From positions 1 to 64,000 of the forward strand of contig NZ_JOCA01000017.1 in NCBI RefSeq assembly GCF_000718785.1: a stretch of DNA of 64,000 bases, in the 5' to 3' direction. This stretch comes from Streptomyces sp. NRRL WC-3626. GTDB lineage: Bacteria; Actinomycetota; Actinomycetes; Streptomycetales; Streptomycetaceae. The notes beneath the pieces are model-generated. The model was not told the DNA's origin, did no database searches, and saw only the letters and a program-made list of their open reading frames with translations. Shown here one piece after another: positions 23,200 to 31,023 of this stretch; position 1 is the first letter of the stretch, and each line of letters begins with the position of its first letter. The position numbers and the translations under genes were made by a program.

Positions 23200-24342
23200 T
23201 CACCGCCCCTGCGGCGCGAGCCGCAGACCGGCGTCGTCCGGGCGGACATGGGGGCCGGCGGCGATGGACCACTGTCCGGAGGCGGTGCCGGCGGCGATCG
23301 TCTCCTCGTCGACCTCGATGCCCAGCCCCGGTGTGTCGCCGAGGACGATCCCGCCGTCGGCGATCTCCTGGTCCACACGCAGTCCCACCGGGGCGGACAG
23401 ATCCTGCACCTCGGTGACCAGGTGGTTCGGCACGGCAGCCGCCGCGTGCGCGACCGGGTTGGCGTTGTAGCCGACGGGACTCACCGGCAGACCGTGGCCG
23501 AACGCCAGCGTGGAGACGCGCAGGAAGTGGGTGATGCCCCAGACACTGCCGGTCTGTACGACCCCGACGGCGTCCGCGTCGAGCAGCGGCCGGAAGTGCT
23601 CCAGGCCCGTGAGGTTCTCTCCCGTCGCGACGGCGGCACGGACACCGGAGACGACGGCACGGTGCCCGGCGACGTCCCAGCGCCGCACCGGTTCCTCGAT
23701 CCAGGTGAGGTCCACCCGCTCCTCGACCTGCCGGGCGAGGCGCACCGCCTGGTGCCGGCCCCAGGACTCGTTGACGTCGTACATCAGCGCAGGGCGCGGG
23801 GAGTTGACGCGGAGCACGTCCCGGACGGCGGCGAGGCGGCGTACGTCACGGTCGACGTCGAGCCCGCCCTTGACCTTCGCGCCGGTGAAACCGCGCTGCG
23901 CCCAGGGTTCGTAGAACGCGACGAGTTCCTCGTCGGTGAGCGCGTACTCCAGCCCGGAGGCGTAGCCGGGCACGAAGCGGTCCGCGGCGCCGAGGGTCCG
24001 CCACAGCGGCTCGCCGGCCATCTTCGCCTTGAGGTCCCACAGCGCCATGTCGAGCGCGCCGATGGTGGCGAACACCTGCCCGCCGTGACCGGACTTGAAG
24101 ACATGGGCGAGCATCCGGTCGTAGAGCGACGTGACGGCCCGGGGGTCCTGGCCGTCGAGCGCGGGGAAGACACGGTGGATGTCGGCGTGGCCGCCGAGGC
24201 CGACGCCGGTGAGACCCCCGTCGGTCTCCAGGAGCACGACCGGTACCTCGGTGACCCCGCCGGCGACGACACCGTTCACATCACCCACCGGGCGCCCCCA
24301 CTCGTGCACCGTGGCAAGCAACCGGTATCCGGTGATCCGCAT
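23200..24342 (-). CDS. Enolase-superfamily (mandelate racemase-type) dehydratase, copy 1
   Basis: The 380-residue protein has the capping-domain start ITGYRLLATVHEWGRPVG and a barrel with K156-x-K158 (GAKVKGG) and likely metal ligands D189 (YDVNE), E216 (WIEEP) and E242 (TGENL). This is the mandelate-racemase subgroup, whose sugar-acid members remove water from aldonates. Copy 2 at 36704-37897 is very alike along its full length. In this copy Asn293 stands where copy 2 has His293 in the GY-x-AN loop after barrel strand 7, near where the general base His lies in many dehydratases, so activity or substrate may differ. GGAGAAG precedes the ATG. It is divergent from a GntR gene and separate from the main operon. 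Confidence 0.85.
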   Translation of the reverse strand: MRITGYRLLATVHEWGRPVGDVNGVVAGGVTEVPVVLLETDGGLTGVGLGGHADIHRVFPALDGQDPRAVTSLYDRMLAHVFKSGHGGQVFATIGALDMALWDLKAKMAGEPLWRTLGAADRFVPGYASGLEYALTDEELVAFYEPWAQRGFTGAKVKGGLDVDRDVRRLAAVRDVLRVNSPRPALMYDVNESWGRHQAVRLARQVEERVDLTWIEEPVRRWDVAGHRAVVSGVRAAVATGENLTGLEHFRPLLDADAVGVVQTGSVWGITHFLRVSTLAFGHGLPVSPVGYNANPVAHAAAAVPNHLVTEVQDLSAPVGLRVDQEIADGGIVLGDTPGLGIEVDEETIAAGTASGQWSIAAGPHVRPDDAGLRLAPQGR

Positions 24343-24376
24343 CGTGCTTCTCCGAGTCAGTCGTCACAGCCGGGCT

Positions 24377-24404
24377 ATCACTCATAACTTGTGATACGAG
24401 TGAT
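24377..24404. promoter_or_regulatory. GntR-type operator between enolase copy 1 and the GntR gene
   Basis: ATCACTC and GAGTGAT are perfect 7-bp arms 14 bp apart; between them lies TTGTGATAC. The segment CGTATCA followed by CAAGT and ATGAGT on the leftward strand also occurs, slightly expanded, at 38041-38062 before enolase copy 2. One regulator probably binds both. Confidence 0.6.
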
Positions 24405-24485
24405 GACCTTAGCATGTTCCGCTAACCTTGGGCGTTGAACAGCGTGGACGGGCCATCTGCAGGAACAAGGGGAGTCTTCGACCAC

Positions 24486-25235
24486 ATGAGTAAGCCATCC
24501 GCGGACACCACCGCCGTGTCCCGACCGCAACGGCGCCGGCCGCCACTGGCAGCGGCCGTGGTCCAGAGCCTCACGACGGCCATCGTGCTGGGGGAGTACC
24601 CGCCGGGCTCGGCGCTTCCGTCGGCGGGTGAGCTGTGCGACCGGTACGAGGTGAGCCGGACGGTGATCCGCGAGGCGACGACGACGCTCGCCGAGAAGGG
24701 GCTGGTGGCGACCCGTCAGGGCTGGGGGACGGTCGTCCTCGACCAGGAGCAGTGGAGTCTGCTCGATCCGCTGGTCCTCGACGCGCTGTTCCAGCGCACG
24801 GACCGGCTGGTCTTCCTGGACAACCTGATCGAGATCCGTACCACCCTGGAGTGCGCCATGGCCGCCCGCGCGGCCAAGCGCATCGACGACGGCCAGGCGG
24901 CGGCGCTCGCCGCCAAGCTCGAGGAGCTCGCGGAGCTGCGGGACGACGCGACGGCCTACTCGCGCGCCGACATCGAGTTCCACGAGATCATCCACCGCGC
25001 CTCGCAGGACGCGTTCGGGCGGGCCATCGTCTCCAGCATCCAGGGCAAGGCCGTGCGCTCCCCGCAGTACAGCGGCGATCCGAGCCGCGAGCACATCGAC
25101 GCCACGCATCAGGCGCACGAGCGCATCGCCGCGGCCGTCCTCGACCGGGACGCCGACGCGGCCGCCGACGCGATGCGCGAGCACATCACGTCGGCATGGG
25201 CCCGCCGCCGCCCGGTCGACCCGCCGGAGGCGTAG
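24486..25235 (+). CDS. GntR/FadR-family (FCD) regulator of sugar-acid catabolism
   Basis: The ATG at 24486 has GGGGAG about ten bases upstream; a TTG at 24435 could extend it by 17 residues. The 249-residue product has the GntR winged helix LTTAIVLGEYPPGSALPSAGELCDRYEVSRTVIREATTTLAEKGLV (about 30-75) and an all-helical FCD effector domain with metal-site-like Asp and His residues (ADIEFHEIIHRAS). DgoR- and ExuR-like members sense sugar acids. It is divergent from the dehydratase copy 1, and a matching operator exists before the main catabolic operon, so it is the best candidate for the pathway regulator. Confidence 0.87.
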   Translation: MSKPSADTTAVSRPQRRRPPLAAAVVQSLTTAIVLGEYPPGSALPSAGELCDRYEVSRTVIREATTTLAEKGLVATRQGWGTVVLDQEQWSLLDPLVLDALFQRTDRLVFLDNLIEIRTTLECAMAARAAKRIDDGQAAALAAKLEELAELRDDATAYSRADIEFHEIIHRASQDAFGRAIVSSIQGKAVRSPQYSGDPSREHIDATHQAHERIAAAVLDRDADAAADAMREHITSAWARRRPVDPPEA

Positions 25236-25241
25236 CGGCAC

Positions 25242-25271
25242 GGGGGCGTCCGCCGCACGACGGACGCCCCC
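25242..25271. terminator. Bidirectional terminator between GntR and beta-helix genes
   Basis: GGGGGCGTCCG and CGGACGCCCCC are perfect 11-bp arms with an 8-nt loop between two convergent stop codons; a C-run follows. Confidence 0.85.
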
Positions 25272-25287
25272 CCCCGCGAGGCCGTTG

Positions 25288-27939
25288 CTACGGCCGTCCG
25301 ATGCCCTTCGTGGAGACGGACCGGTTCCACTCGTCGACCCACTTGGTTCCGTACGCCTCGGCCACCCGACCGGAGCGCGAGAACTTCAGCGTGTCGGGGT
25401 CCAGCCCCGTCTCCGCCACCGAAGTGGCCATCACCGCATGGGTGTTGACCTTGTCGCTCCACCGGGACAGGTTGTACACCGACGTGGGCCCGGTGAAGGT
25501 CGCGGTCGTCTCGACGAACCCGGTGTCACCGACGACCACCGCGTGGTCGATCTCCACCCGGGACGGCGCCCAGACGGAGTTCGGGTCGTCCCACACCGTG
25601 GCCCGGCCGCAGCCGTTGGTGCCGGTGGTCGAGTAGTCGGCCGCCCTGCAGTCCTGGCCCGTCGCCGTCACCCGCGGCACGTACCAGCGGGTGATCTCCG
25701 GGTACGCGATCGGCTTCCCGTCCGCGTACTTGTGTTTCCCTTCGGTGTAGTGCCGGTGCCACGCGGCCACATGTTCCGGGGTCGCGCTGTACTTCTCGCC
25801 CTCACGCACGTCGAGGAACGAGTCGAAGCGGCTCAGCAGTACCCAACTGTTGTCCAGCGGCAGCGACTTCTCGCCCTTGCGGTGGTAGATGCCACCGTGG
25901 CCGGCGTGCTTCACCCCGATGAAGACGTTGTCGTTCGCGGTGTTGCTGTGCCCCGAGTTGAAATTGACCCCGGAATGCGCGCCGTCGACCACGTTGTGGT
26001 GGAACCGCACACCGGACGCGCCGTCGTCCAGGTACAGGGCGTCGTTGGTCCCGCCGATCTTCTCGAAGTGGTTGTACGCGACCTCGTTGCCGAGGTACGT
26101 GAAGTCCCGTCCGGCGTAGACGACACCCTGGTCACCGGCGTTCTTCACCACGTCGTAGAAGTGGTTGTGACTGACCCGCATGTCGTTGCCCATGATCTGC
26201 ACGGCCATGTGCGGGGCGTCGTGCACGTAGTTGTACTCGAACGAGTTCCCCACCCCGTACAGATAGCCGGCCGGGGTGTACGTCGCGAGCTTCGAGAAGC
26301 GGGTGATCTCGTTGTGGTGGGCGATGTTGTCGCCCCGCTCCAGGGTGGCCCGGTCCCCGCCGCCGAGCAGCACCCCGCCCCCGCCGAGGTCGTGGAGGTA
26401 GGAGTTGCGTACGACGTTGTCGTGCCCGCCCTGCACGGTCTCGTAGTCCGGCATGGTCGTGATGGTGTCCGTCGTCCGCCCGATACGGATCGCGTCCATG
26501 CTCACGTTGGAGATGTCGACCCCGTCGATGAGGGTGCCCACGGCGTCCAGGAGCTGCACGCCGCTGATGAGGGACCCCGTCATCGCGAGGCCCCGGAGCG
26601 TCACTCCCTCGGTGCCGTCGAGCAGGAAGAAGTTCTTGTCGAAGGTCTGCAGCGTGGTGACCTCGCCCTCGACGGTGCCGCCCTCGGGCTTGTAGTAGAG
26701 GACGTCGTTGTCGTCGTAGCGGTCGATGTAGTACTCACCGGCCGTGTCCAGCTCCGACAGGACGTTGAGCACCTTGACCTTGGTCCACGCGTCCTGCGGG
26801 ATGTACATGGACGGATACTTCGTGTACAGCCGGTCGCCGCTCCACGACAGGATCCGCACCATGTCGTTGGCGTAGTTGTTGCCGAAGTACCCGGACAGCC
26901 AGCCCTCGGTCTCGTCCTCGGTGTTGTCGATGCCCTCGGTCCAGCGCGGGTCGAGCTGGACCGGAACGTCCGTGTAGTCGCCGAGTCCGCGGGTCCCCAG
27001 GTCGTCCACCACGGGCTCGGCCTCGGGCGCCCACCGCCGGTAGCGGTCGCCGTCGAGCGCGCGGCCGCCGACCGTGAACACCGACGGCGTCATGCGCCGC
27101 ATCTCCTGCGGTGACCAGGTGTCACGCTGCCCCGGGTCCCCGAGGAGCTGTTTCTTGTCCTCGAACTGCGCCCTCGGCGTCGTCCCGGAGACGTTCCAGT
27201 CGCGCTCCGGGCCGAAGCGGCCCTCCAGGTCCACGTTCATCAGGTCGCGGGGGGTCTCGGCGTCCCACTTGTCGCCGGTTCCCCACAGATGGCAGTCCGT
27301 CCCGGTGGTGGAACACCCGTCGCCGTTCGGGTACTCGGCGAGGGTCTGGGCTTCGCCGCCGACGACCAGTTCGGGCGCGAACGGCTGCTGCACCCAGTTG
27401 AAGCCGTTCTTGTACAGCGTTCCCGGGTCGATGCCCGCCGCCCCCAGGTCGTAGACCCACACCCCCTCCCGCGACTCGGAGGTGGCGAGCCGGGAATGGG
27501 ACGAGTACCGGGGCTCGGCGAGCGTCCCGGCGGACAGATCGGTGAGCCTCTTCCAGCCCTCGGCGGGCAGTTCGTGGGACCCGGTGACGGTCACCTTCTC
27601 GTCGCGGTACGCGGCATAGGTGACCCACGAGTTCTCCGGCCCCGTAAGCCGGACCGTGTCGTCGAGGACGTAACGGCCGCCGCGGATGTAGACCGTGCCG
27701 CGCGCCTCGGCCGAGGTGCGGCCCGCCAGCGCGTCACGGGCGGCGGTGACGGTGCGGAAGGGGTCCTTCCTTCCACCGCTGTTGCCGTCGTCGCCGTCGG
27801 TCGCCGAGACGTAGACCGTCAGTTTTCCGGCCGCCGCCCGGCCCGGCGCGGCGGCGGCCGGTCCCGCGAGGGTCGTCATCAGCGCCAGTGCGACGCCTGC
27901 TGCGGCGATCCGCGCCGCCCTTGGACCAGTTCTCACCAT
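25288..27939 (-). CDS. Secreted right-handed beta-helix protein, GH141-like
   Basis: The ATG at 27939 (AAAGG upstream) begins a Sec signal peptide of about 31 residues (core VALALMTTLAGPAAAA). The mature 850 residues open with TVYVSATDGDDGNSGGRKDPFRT, the common N-terminal strand of pectin-lyase-like beta-helix enzymes. A jelly-roll-like insert follows, then parallel beta-helix coils between about 480 and 720, with VTLRGLAMTGS, DAIRIGR, HHNEITRFS and MRVSHNHFYDV. The arrangement resembles GH141, where alpha-L-fucosidase and xylanase members are known. It sits beside a deoxyhexose pathway, so extracellular alpha-L-fucosidase activity is plausible. Catalytic acids cannot be fixed by eye. A second, shorter relative is at 41605-43482. 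Confidence 0.75.
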   Translation of the reverse strand: MVRTGPRAARIAAAGVALALMTTLAGPAAAAPGRAAAGKLTVYVSATDGDDGNSGGRKDPFRTVTAARDALAGRTSAEARGTVYIRGGRYVLDDTVRLTGPENSWVTYAAYRDEKVTVTGSHELPAEGWKRLTDLSAGTLAEPRYSSHSRLATSESREGVWVYDLGAAGIDPGTLYKNGFNWVQQPFAPELVVGGEAQTLAEYPNGDGCSTTGTDCHLWGTGDKWDAETPRDLMNVDLEGRFGPERDWNVSGTTPRAQFEDKKQLLGDPGQRDTWSPQEMRRMTPSVFTVGGRALDGDRYRRWAPEAEPVVDDLGTRGLGDYTDVPVQLDPRWTEGIDNTEDETEGWLSGYFGNNYANDMVRILSWSGDRLYTKYPSMYIPQDAWTKVKVLNVLSELDTAGEYYIDRYDDNDVLYYKPEGGTVEGEVTTLQTFDKNFFLLDGTEGVTLRGLAMTGSLISGVQLLDAVGTLIDGVDISNVSMDAIRIGRTTDTITTMPDYETVQGGHDNVVRNSYLHDLGGGGVLLGGGDRATLERGDNIAHHNEITRFSKLATYTPAGYLYGVGNSFEYNYVHDAPHMAVQIMGNDMRVSHNHFYDVVKNAGDQGVVYAGRDFTYLGNEVAYNHFEKIGGTNDALYLDDGASGVRFHHNVVDGAHSGVNFNSGHSNTANDNVFIGVKHAGHGGIYHRKGEKSLPLDNSWVLLSRFDSFLDVREGEKYSATPEHVAAWHRHYTEGKHKYADGKPIAYPEITRWYVPRVTATGQDCRAADYSTTGTNGCGRATVWDDPNSVWAPSRVEIDHAVVVGDTGFVETTATFTGPTSVYNLSRWSDKVNTHAVMATSVAETGLDPDTLKFSRSGRVAEAYGTKWVDEWNRSVSTKGIGRP

Positions 27940-27970
27940 GGAGAAGCCTTTCGAACCGTGCAGACACAGA

Positions 27971-27985
27971 ACATGTATGACATGT
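27971..27985. promoter_or_regulatory. Possible GntR-type site upstream of the beta-helix gene
   Basis: ACATGTATGACATGT is two ACATGT palindromes around ATG, nearly symmetric, 32 bp before the beta-helix start. Its GTATGA core recalls the GTATCATAC site at 38042-38050 read on the other strand. Confidence 0.35.
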
Positions 27986-28090
27986 GCACAGTAGGGTCCG
28001 GAGGGGCCGGGGACAAGCGCCAGGACGGAAGAAGACAGAAGAAGGAAGGGGCGGGGACCACAAGTCCCCGCACCGCCCCGCACCGCCCGT

Positions 28091-28882
28091 TCAGTTCTCC
28101 CCGGCACGCAGCCGCAGTCCCTGCATCCCGCCGTCGACGGCGAGCGCGGTACCGGTGACGGACGCGGCCGCGGGGGACGCCAGATAGGCGATCGCCGCCG
28201 CGACCTCCGCTGCCGACACCAGCCGGCCCGTCGGCTGCCGTGCGTGGAGCGCGGTGCGCTCCGCCTCCGGGTCGTCGGCGCGCGACAGCAGCCGGTCTAT
28301 CCAAGGGGTGTCCGCCGTACCGGGGTTGACGCAGTTGACGCGTATGCCCTCACGCAGGTGGTCCGCGGCCATGGCGAGCGTCAGGGACAGCACCGCCCCC
28401 TTGCTCGCGCTGTACAGCGCCCGCTGCGGCAGCCCCGCGGTCGCCGCGACCGAGCATGTGTTGACCACCGCCGCGTGCCGGGAGGCGCGCAGATGCGGGA
28501 GCGCGGCACGCGTCGTCCGCACCATGCCGAGGACGTTGACGTCCAGCACCCGGGCCCACTCGGCGTCGGCGTTGTCCGCGACCGTCCCCTGAGCGCCGAT
28601 GCCGGCGTTGTTCACCAGGATGTCGAGGCCGCCCAGCCGGTCCACGACGTCCGCGACGGCGGCCCGTACCGAGGCGTCGTCGGTGACATCGCACCGTACG
28701 GGCAGCAGTATCTCCATGTCGTCGGCCGGCAGGGCGTCCGGATCGCGGTCGAGTACGGCGACCCGGGCGCCGCGCGCGGCCAGATGGCGGGCGGTGGCGA
28801 GCCCAATCCCCGACGCCCCTCCCGTCACCACGGCCCTCAGACCGTCGAACTCGGGGGGCGGGGGAGTGGGGGTGTGCGTCAT
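28091..28882 (-). CDS. Short-chain dehydrogenase, probable 2-keto-3-deoxy-sugar-acid dehydrogenase
   Basis: The 263-residue SDR has TGGASGIGLATA (about 20-31), DVTD, NNAGIGAQG (about 90-98), catalytic Ser in NTCSVAATAG and Y-S-A-S-K in RALYSASKGA, and a GGMQGLRLRAGEN end. It is the last gene of the long leftward operon that starts with dehydratase copy 2. In the known non-phosphorylative L-fucose and L-rhamnose routes, an SDR of this type oxidises 2-keto-3-deoxy-fuconate or -rhamnonate at C4 to the 2,4-diketo acid, which an FAH-family hydrolase then splits; such a hydrolase is at 38111. The assignment rests on context. GAAGGA precedes the ATG. Confidence 0.82.
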   Translation of the reverse strand: MTHTPTPPPPEFDGLRAVVTGGASGIGLATARHLAARGARVAVLDRDPDALPADDMEILLPVRCDVTDDASVRAAVADVVDRLGGLDILVNNAGIGAQGTVADNADAEWARVLDVNVLGMVRTTRAALPHLRASRHAAVVNTCSVAATAGLPQRALYSASKGAVLSLTLAMAADHLREGIRVNCVNPGTADTPWIDRLLSRADDPEAERTALHARQPTGRLVSAAEVAAAIAYLASPAAASVTGTALAVDGGMQGLRLRAGEN

Positions 28883-28924
28883 GTGCGTGTTCCTTCGCTG
28901 TGAGGGTGACGGTCGGCCCCGCGG

Positions 28925-29266
28925 TCAGTCCAGGTGGAAGAGCTCCTCGCCGTCCACCCATCGCTCCCCGGACCCGGCCGAGTCGAGGGGCTGCTGGCAG
29001 GGATCGGTGAGGGTCCACCAGTGCCGGGTGCCGGGATCGGCCGCGACGGCCGCCATGTCGGCGTCGTAGTCGTCGCCGGTGTACTCGTAGTAGGCGAACA
29101 GGGTGTCGTCCCGCAGGAAGATGGAGTAGTTGGTGATGTGGGCGCGCGACAGCGTGTCCAGCACGGGCTGCGGCACGGCCCGGTGCAACTCCCGGTAGCT
29201 GTCGGCGTGTTCCGGCCGCAGCCGGATTACGGAGGCGACACGGCGGGGCGTACGGCGTTCGGGCAT
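28925..29266 (-). CDS. L-rhamnose/L-fucose mutarotase (RhaM family)
   Basis: The 113-residue product is the typical small dimeric ferredoxin-like mutarotase: RVASVIRLRPEHADSYRELH (about 9-28) with the conserved His, ITNYSIFLRDDTLFAYYEYTG (about 44-64) and RHWWTLTDPCQQPL (about 81-94). The family interconverts alpha and beta anomers of L-rhamnose, and related members act on L-fucose, so that the following aldose dehydrogenase receives the beta-pyranose. It lies three bases after the MalG-type permease stop and is part of the ABC importer operon. Cytoplasmic. It firmly marks the cluster as a 6-deoxyhexose one. Confidence 0.88.
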   Translation of the reverse strand: MPERRTPRRVASVIRLRPEHADSYRELHRAVPQPVLDTLSRAHITNYSIFLRDDTLFAYYEYTGDDYDADMAAVAADPGTRHWWTLTDPCQQPLDSAGSGERWVDGEELFHLD

Positions 29267-29269
29267 CGG

Positions 29270-30112
29270 CTATCCCTTGACGGCTCCGGCGGCGAGGCCG
29301 CTCATGATGTGCCGCTGCATCACGATGAAGATCACCAGGATCGGGATCACCGCGAGCAGCAGGGTCGGGAACACCTTCGTGTAGTCGGTGGAGTACTGGC
29401 CGACGGCCGCGTACACCCCCGTGGTGACGGTGTAGACGTCGCTGCCGGGGCCGAGGATCATCTGCGGGCTGGCGAAGTCGTTCCACACGCTCAGCGAGTT
29501 CAGGATGAACACCGTGGCGATGATCGGCCGCATCAGCGGCACGATGATCCGCCACAGCGTGTAGTACTTGCCGGCCCCGTCGATGGCCGCCGCCTCGTCC
29601 AGGGACCGGGGCAGCACCCGGATGTACCCGAAGAACACGAACAGCGTGAACGGGATCGTCGTGGCCGTCATGAACAGGATGAGGCCGGGCAGCGTGCCCA
29701 TCAGCCCCACCGCCCGCAGCACGAAGATCACCGGCACCAGGATCACCTGCGTCGGGATGAACATGCCGGCGATGAAGAAGAACAGCAGCAGCCGGGAGAC
29801 GGGCCTCGGGGTACGGGCCAGCGCGTACGCCGCCGGGGCGCACACCGCCATGGCGATGGCGTTCACGCTCAGCACCAGCGCGAACGTGATGCCGTAGCCC
29901 TTCAGAATGCTGAAGTCCGGGTTGTTCCAGGCGTCCGCGAGGTACTGGAACGTCGCCGTGCCGAAGGCCGGCGAGAGCGGGTCGGCGAGGATCTCCTGCT
30001 GGCTCTTGAAGGTGTTGATCACCAGGATGTACATCGGCACGAGCATGCCGAGGGACACCAGGGAGATGAACGCCACCCGGACGACGGCGGACGGGGAGTG
30101 TGTCTTTTTCAT
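29270..30112 (-). CDS. Carbohydrate ABC transporter permease (MalG type)
   Basis: The ATG overlaps the stop of the partner permease (ATGA). The 280-residue protein has six membrane segments; the first lies at about 11-32. The cytoplasmic EAA loop SLDEAAAIDGAGKYYTLWRIIVPLMRP (about 168-194) is where the ATPase docks. With the other permease it forms the import channel for the sugar delivered by the lipoprotein at 31024. No ATPase gene is in the window, as is usual in Streptomyces, where a shared MsiK-type ATPase serves many sugar importers. Confidence 0.93.
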   Translation of the reverse strand: MKKTHSPSAVVRVAFISLVSLGMLVPMYILVINTFKSQQEILADPLSPAFGTATFQYLADAWNNPDFSILKGYGITFALVLSVNAIAMAVCAPAAYALARTPRPVSRLLLFFFIAGMFIPTQVILVPVIFVLRAVGLMGTLPGLILFMTATTIPFTLFVFFGYIRVLPRSLDEAAAIDGAGKYYTLWRIIVPLMRPIIATVFILNSLSVWNDFASPQMILGPGSDVYTVTTGVYAAVGQYSTDYTKVFPTLLLAVIPILVIFIVMQRHIMSGLAAGAVKG

Positions 30113-31020
30113 CCGATGGACTCCGCGTCGTCCTCGGCACGCCTGCGCAGCACGAGAACGGTGAGGGCGAGGACCGCGGCCGCCAGGATCAGCAGCACGG
30201 CCTGCGCCGAGGCGACGCCGATGTTCCGCTGGGGGAAGGAGACCGCGAGGATCGAGTAGGCGAGGGTCTTGGTGGACCCGGCGGGGCCACCTCCGGTCAG
30301 TGACACGACCACGTCGTACGTCTTCAGCAGCGAGATGCCCGAGGTGATGATCGCGACCGTCACCGTGGACGCCAGGGACGGCCAGGTCACGGCACGGAAC
30401 GTGCGCCACCTGCCCGCACCGTCGATCCGCGCCGCCTCCAGCAGATCCGCCGGCACGGCCTGCAGCCCCGCCAGATAGAGGATCAGCTGGACGCCGAACA
30501 GCGACCAGACGATGACGAGGATCATCGACCACAGCGCCCAGTCCGGGTCGCTGAGGAACGGCAGGGCGTCCGTGCCGACCTTCTCCAGCATGGTGTTGAC
30601 GACACCCTGGGGGCCGAGGATGGCCTGCCACAGGAAGCCGACCACCAGCGCGCTCAGCACATGCGGGTAGAACATGACCACCCGGCCGAAGGTGTTGAAC
30701 CGGTTGGTGCGCTGCAGCAGCAACGCCAGGCCCAGTGCGGCCAGATTGACCACGACGGCACCCGCCACCGCCACCACGGCCGTGATCACCATGGTGTCGG
30801 TCATGTCGGCCGAGCCGAACACGGTCCGGTAGTTCTCCAGACCGATGAACTCCGGGACCCGGGTCGGGAATCCGTTGTACTCGGTGAAGCTGTAGTAGAA
30901 CGCGTAGATCACCGGTACGACCAGCAGAGCGACGTAGATGAGCACCGCGGGGAGGACCATGCTCACGCCGGCACCGGCGTTGCGCCATCCCCGCGGCCTC
31001 ACGGGAGTTTTACGTTCCAT
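30109..31020 (-). CDS. Carbohydrate ABC transporter permease (MalF/UgpA type)
   Basis: The 303-residue protein has six predicted membrane segments, starting with VSMVLPAVLIYVALLVVPVIYAFYYSF (about 19-45). The EAA motif DLLEAARIDGAGRWRTFRAVTWPSLAS lies near 195-221. The gene starts three bases past the binding-protein stop and its own stop overlaps the next permease, so the three importer proteins are made together. The substrate is taken from the cluster: a 6-deoxyhexose or a small oligosaccharide containing it. Confidence 0.92.
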   Translation of the reverse strand: MERKTPVRPRGWRNAGAGVSMVLPAVLIYVALLVVPVIYAFYYSFTEYNGFPTRVPEFIGLENYRTVFGSADMTDTMVITAVVAVAGAVVVNLAALGLALLLQRTNRFNTFGRVVMFYPHVLSALVVGFLWQAILGPQGVVNTMLEKVGTDALPFLSDPDWALWSMILVIVWSLFGVQLILYLAGLQAVPADLLEAARIDGAGRWRTFRAVTWPSLASTVTVAIITSGISLLKTYDVVVSLTGGGPAGSTKTLAYSILAVSFPQRNIGVASAQAVLLILAAAVLALTVLVLRRRAEDDAESIG

Positions 31021-31023
31021 CGA

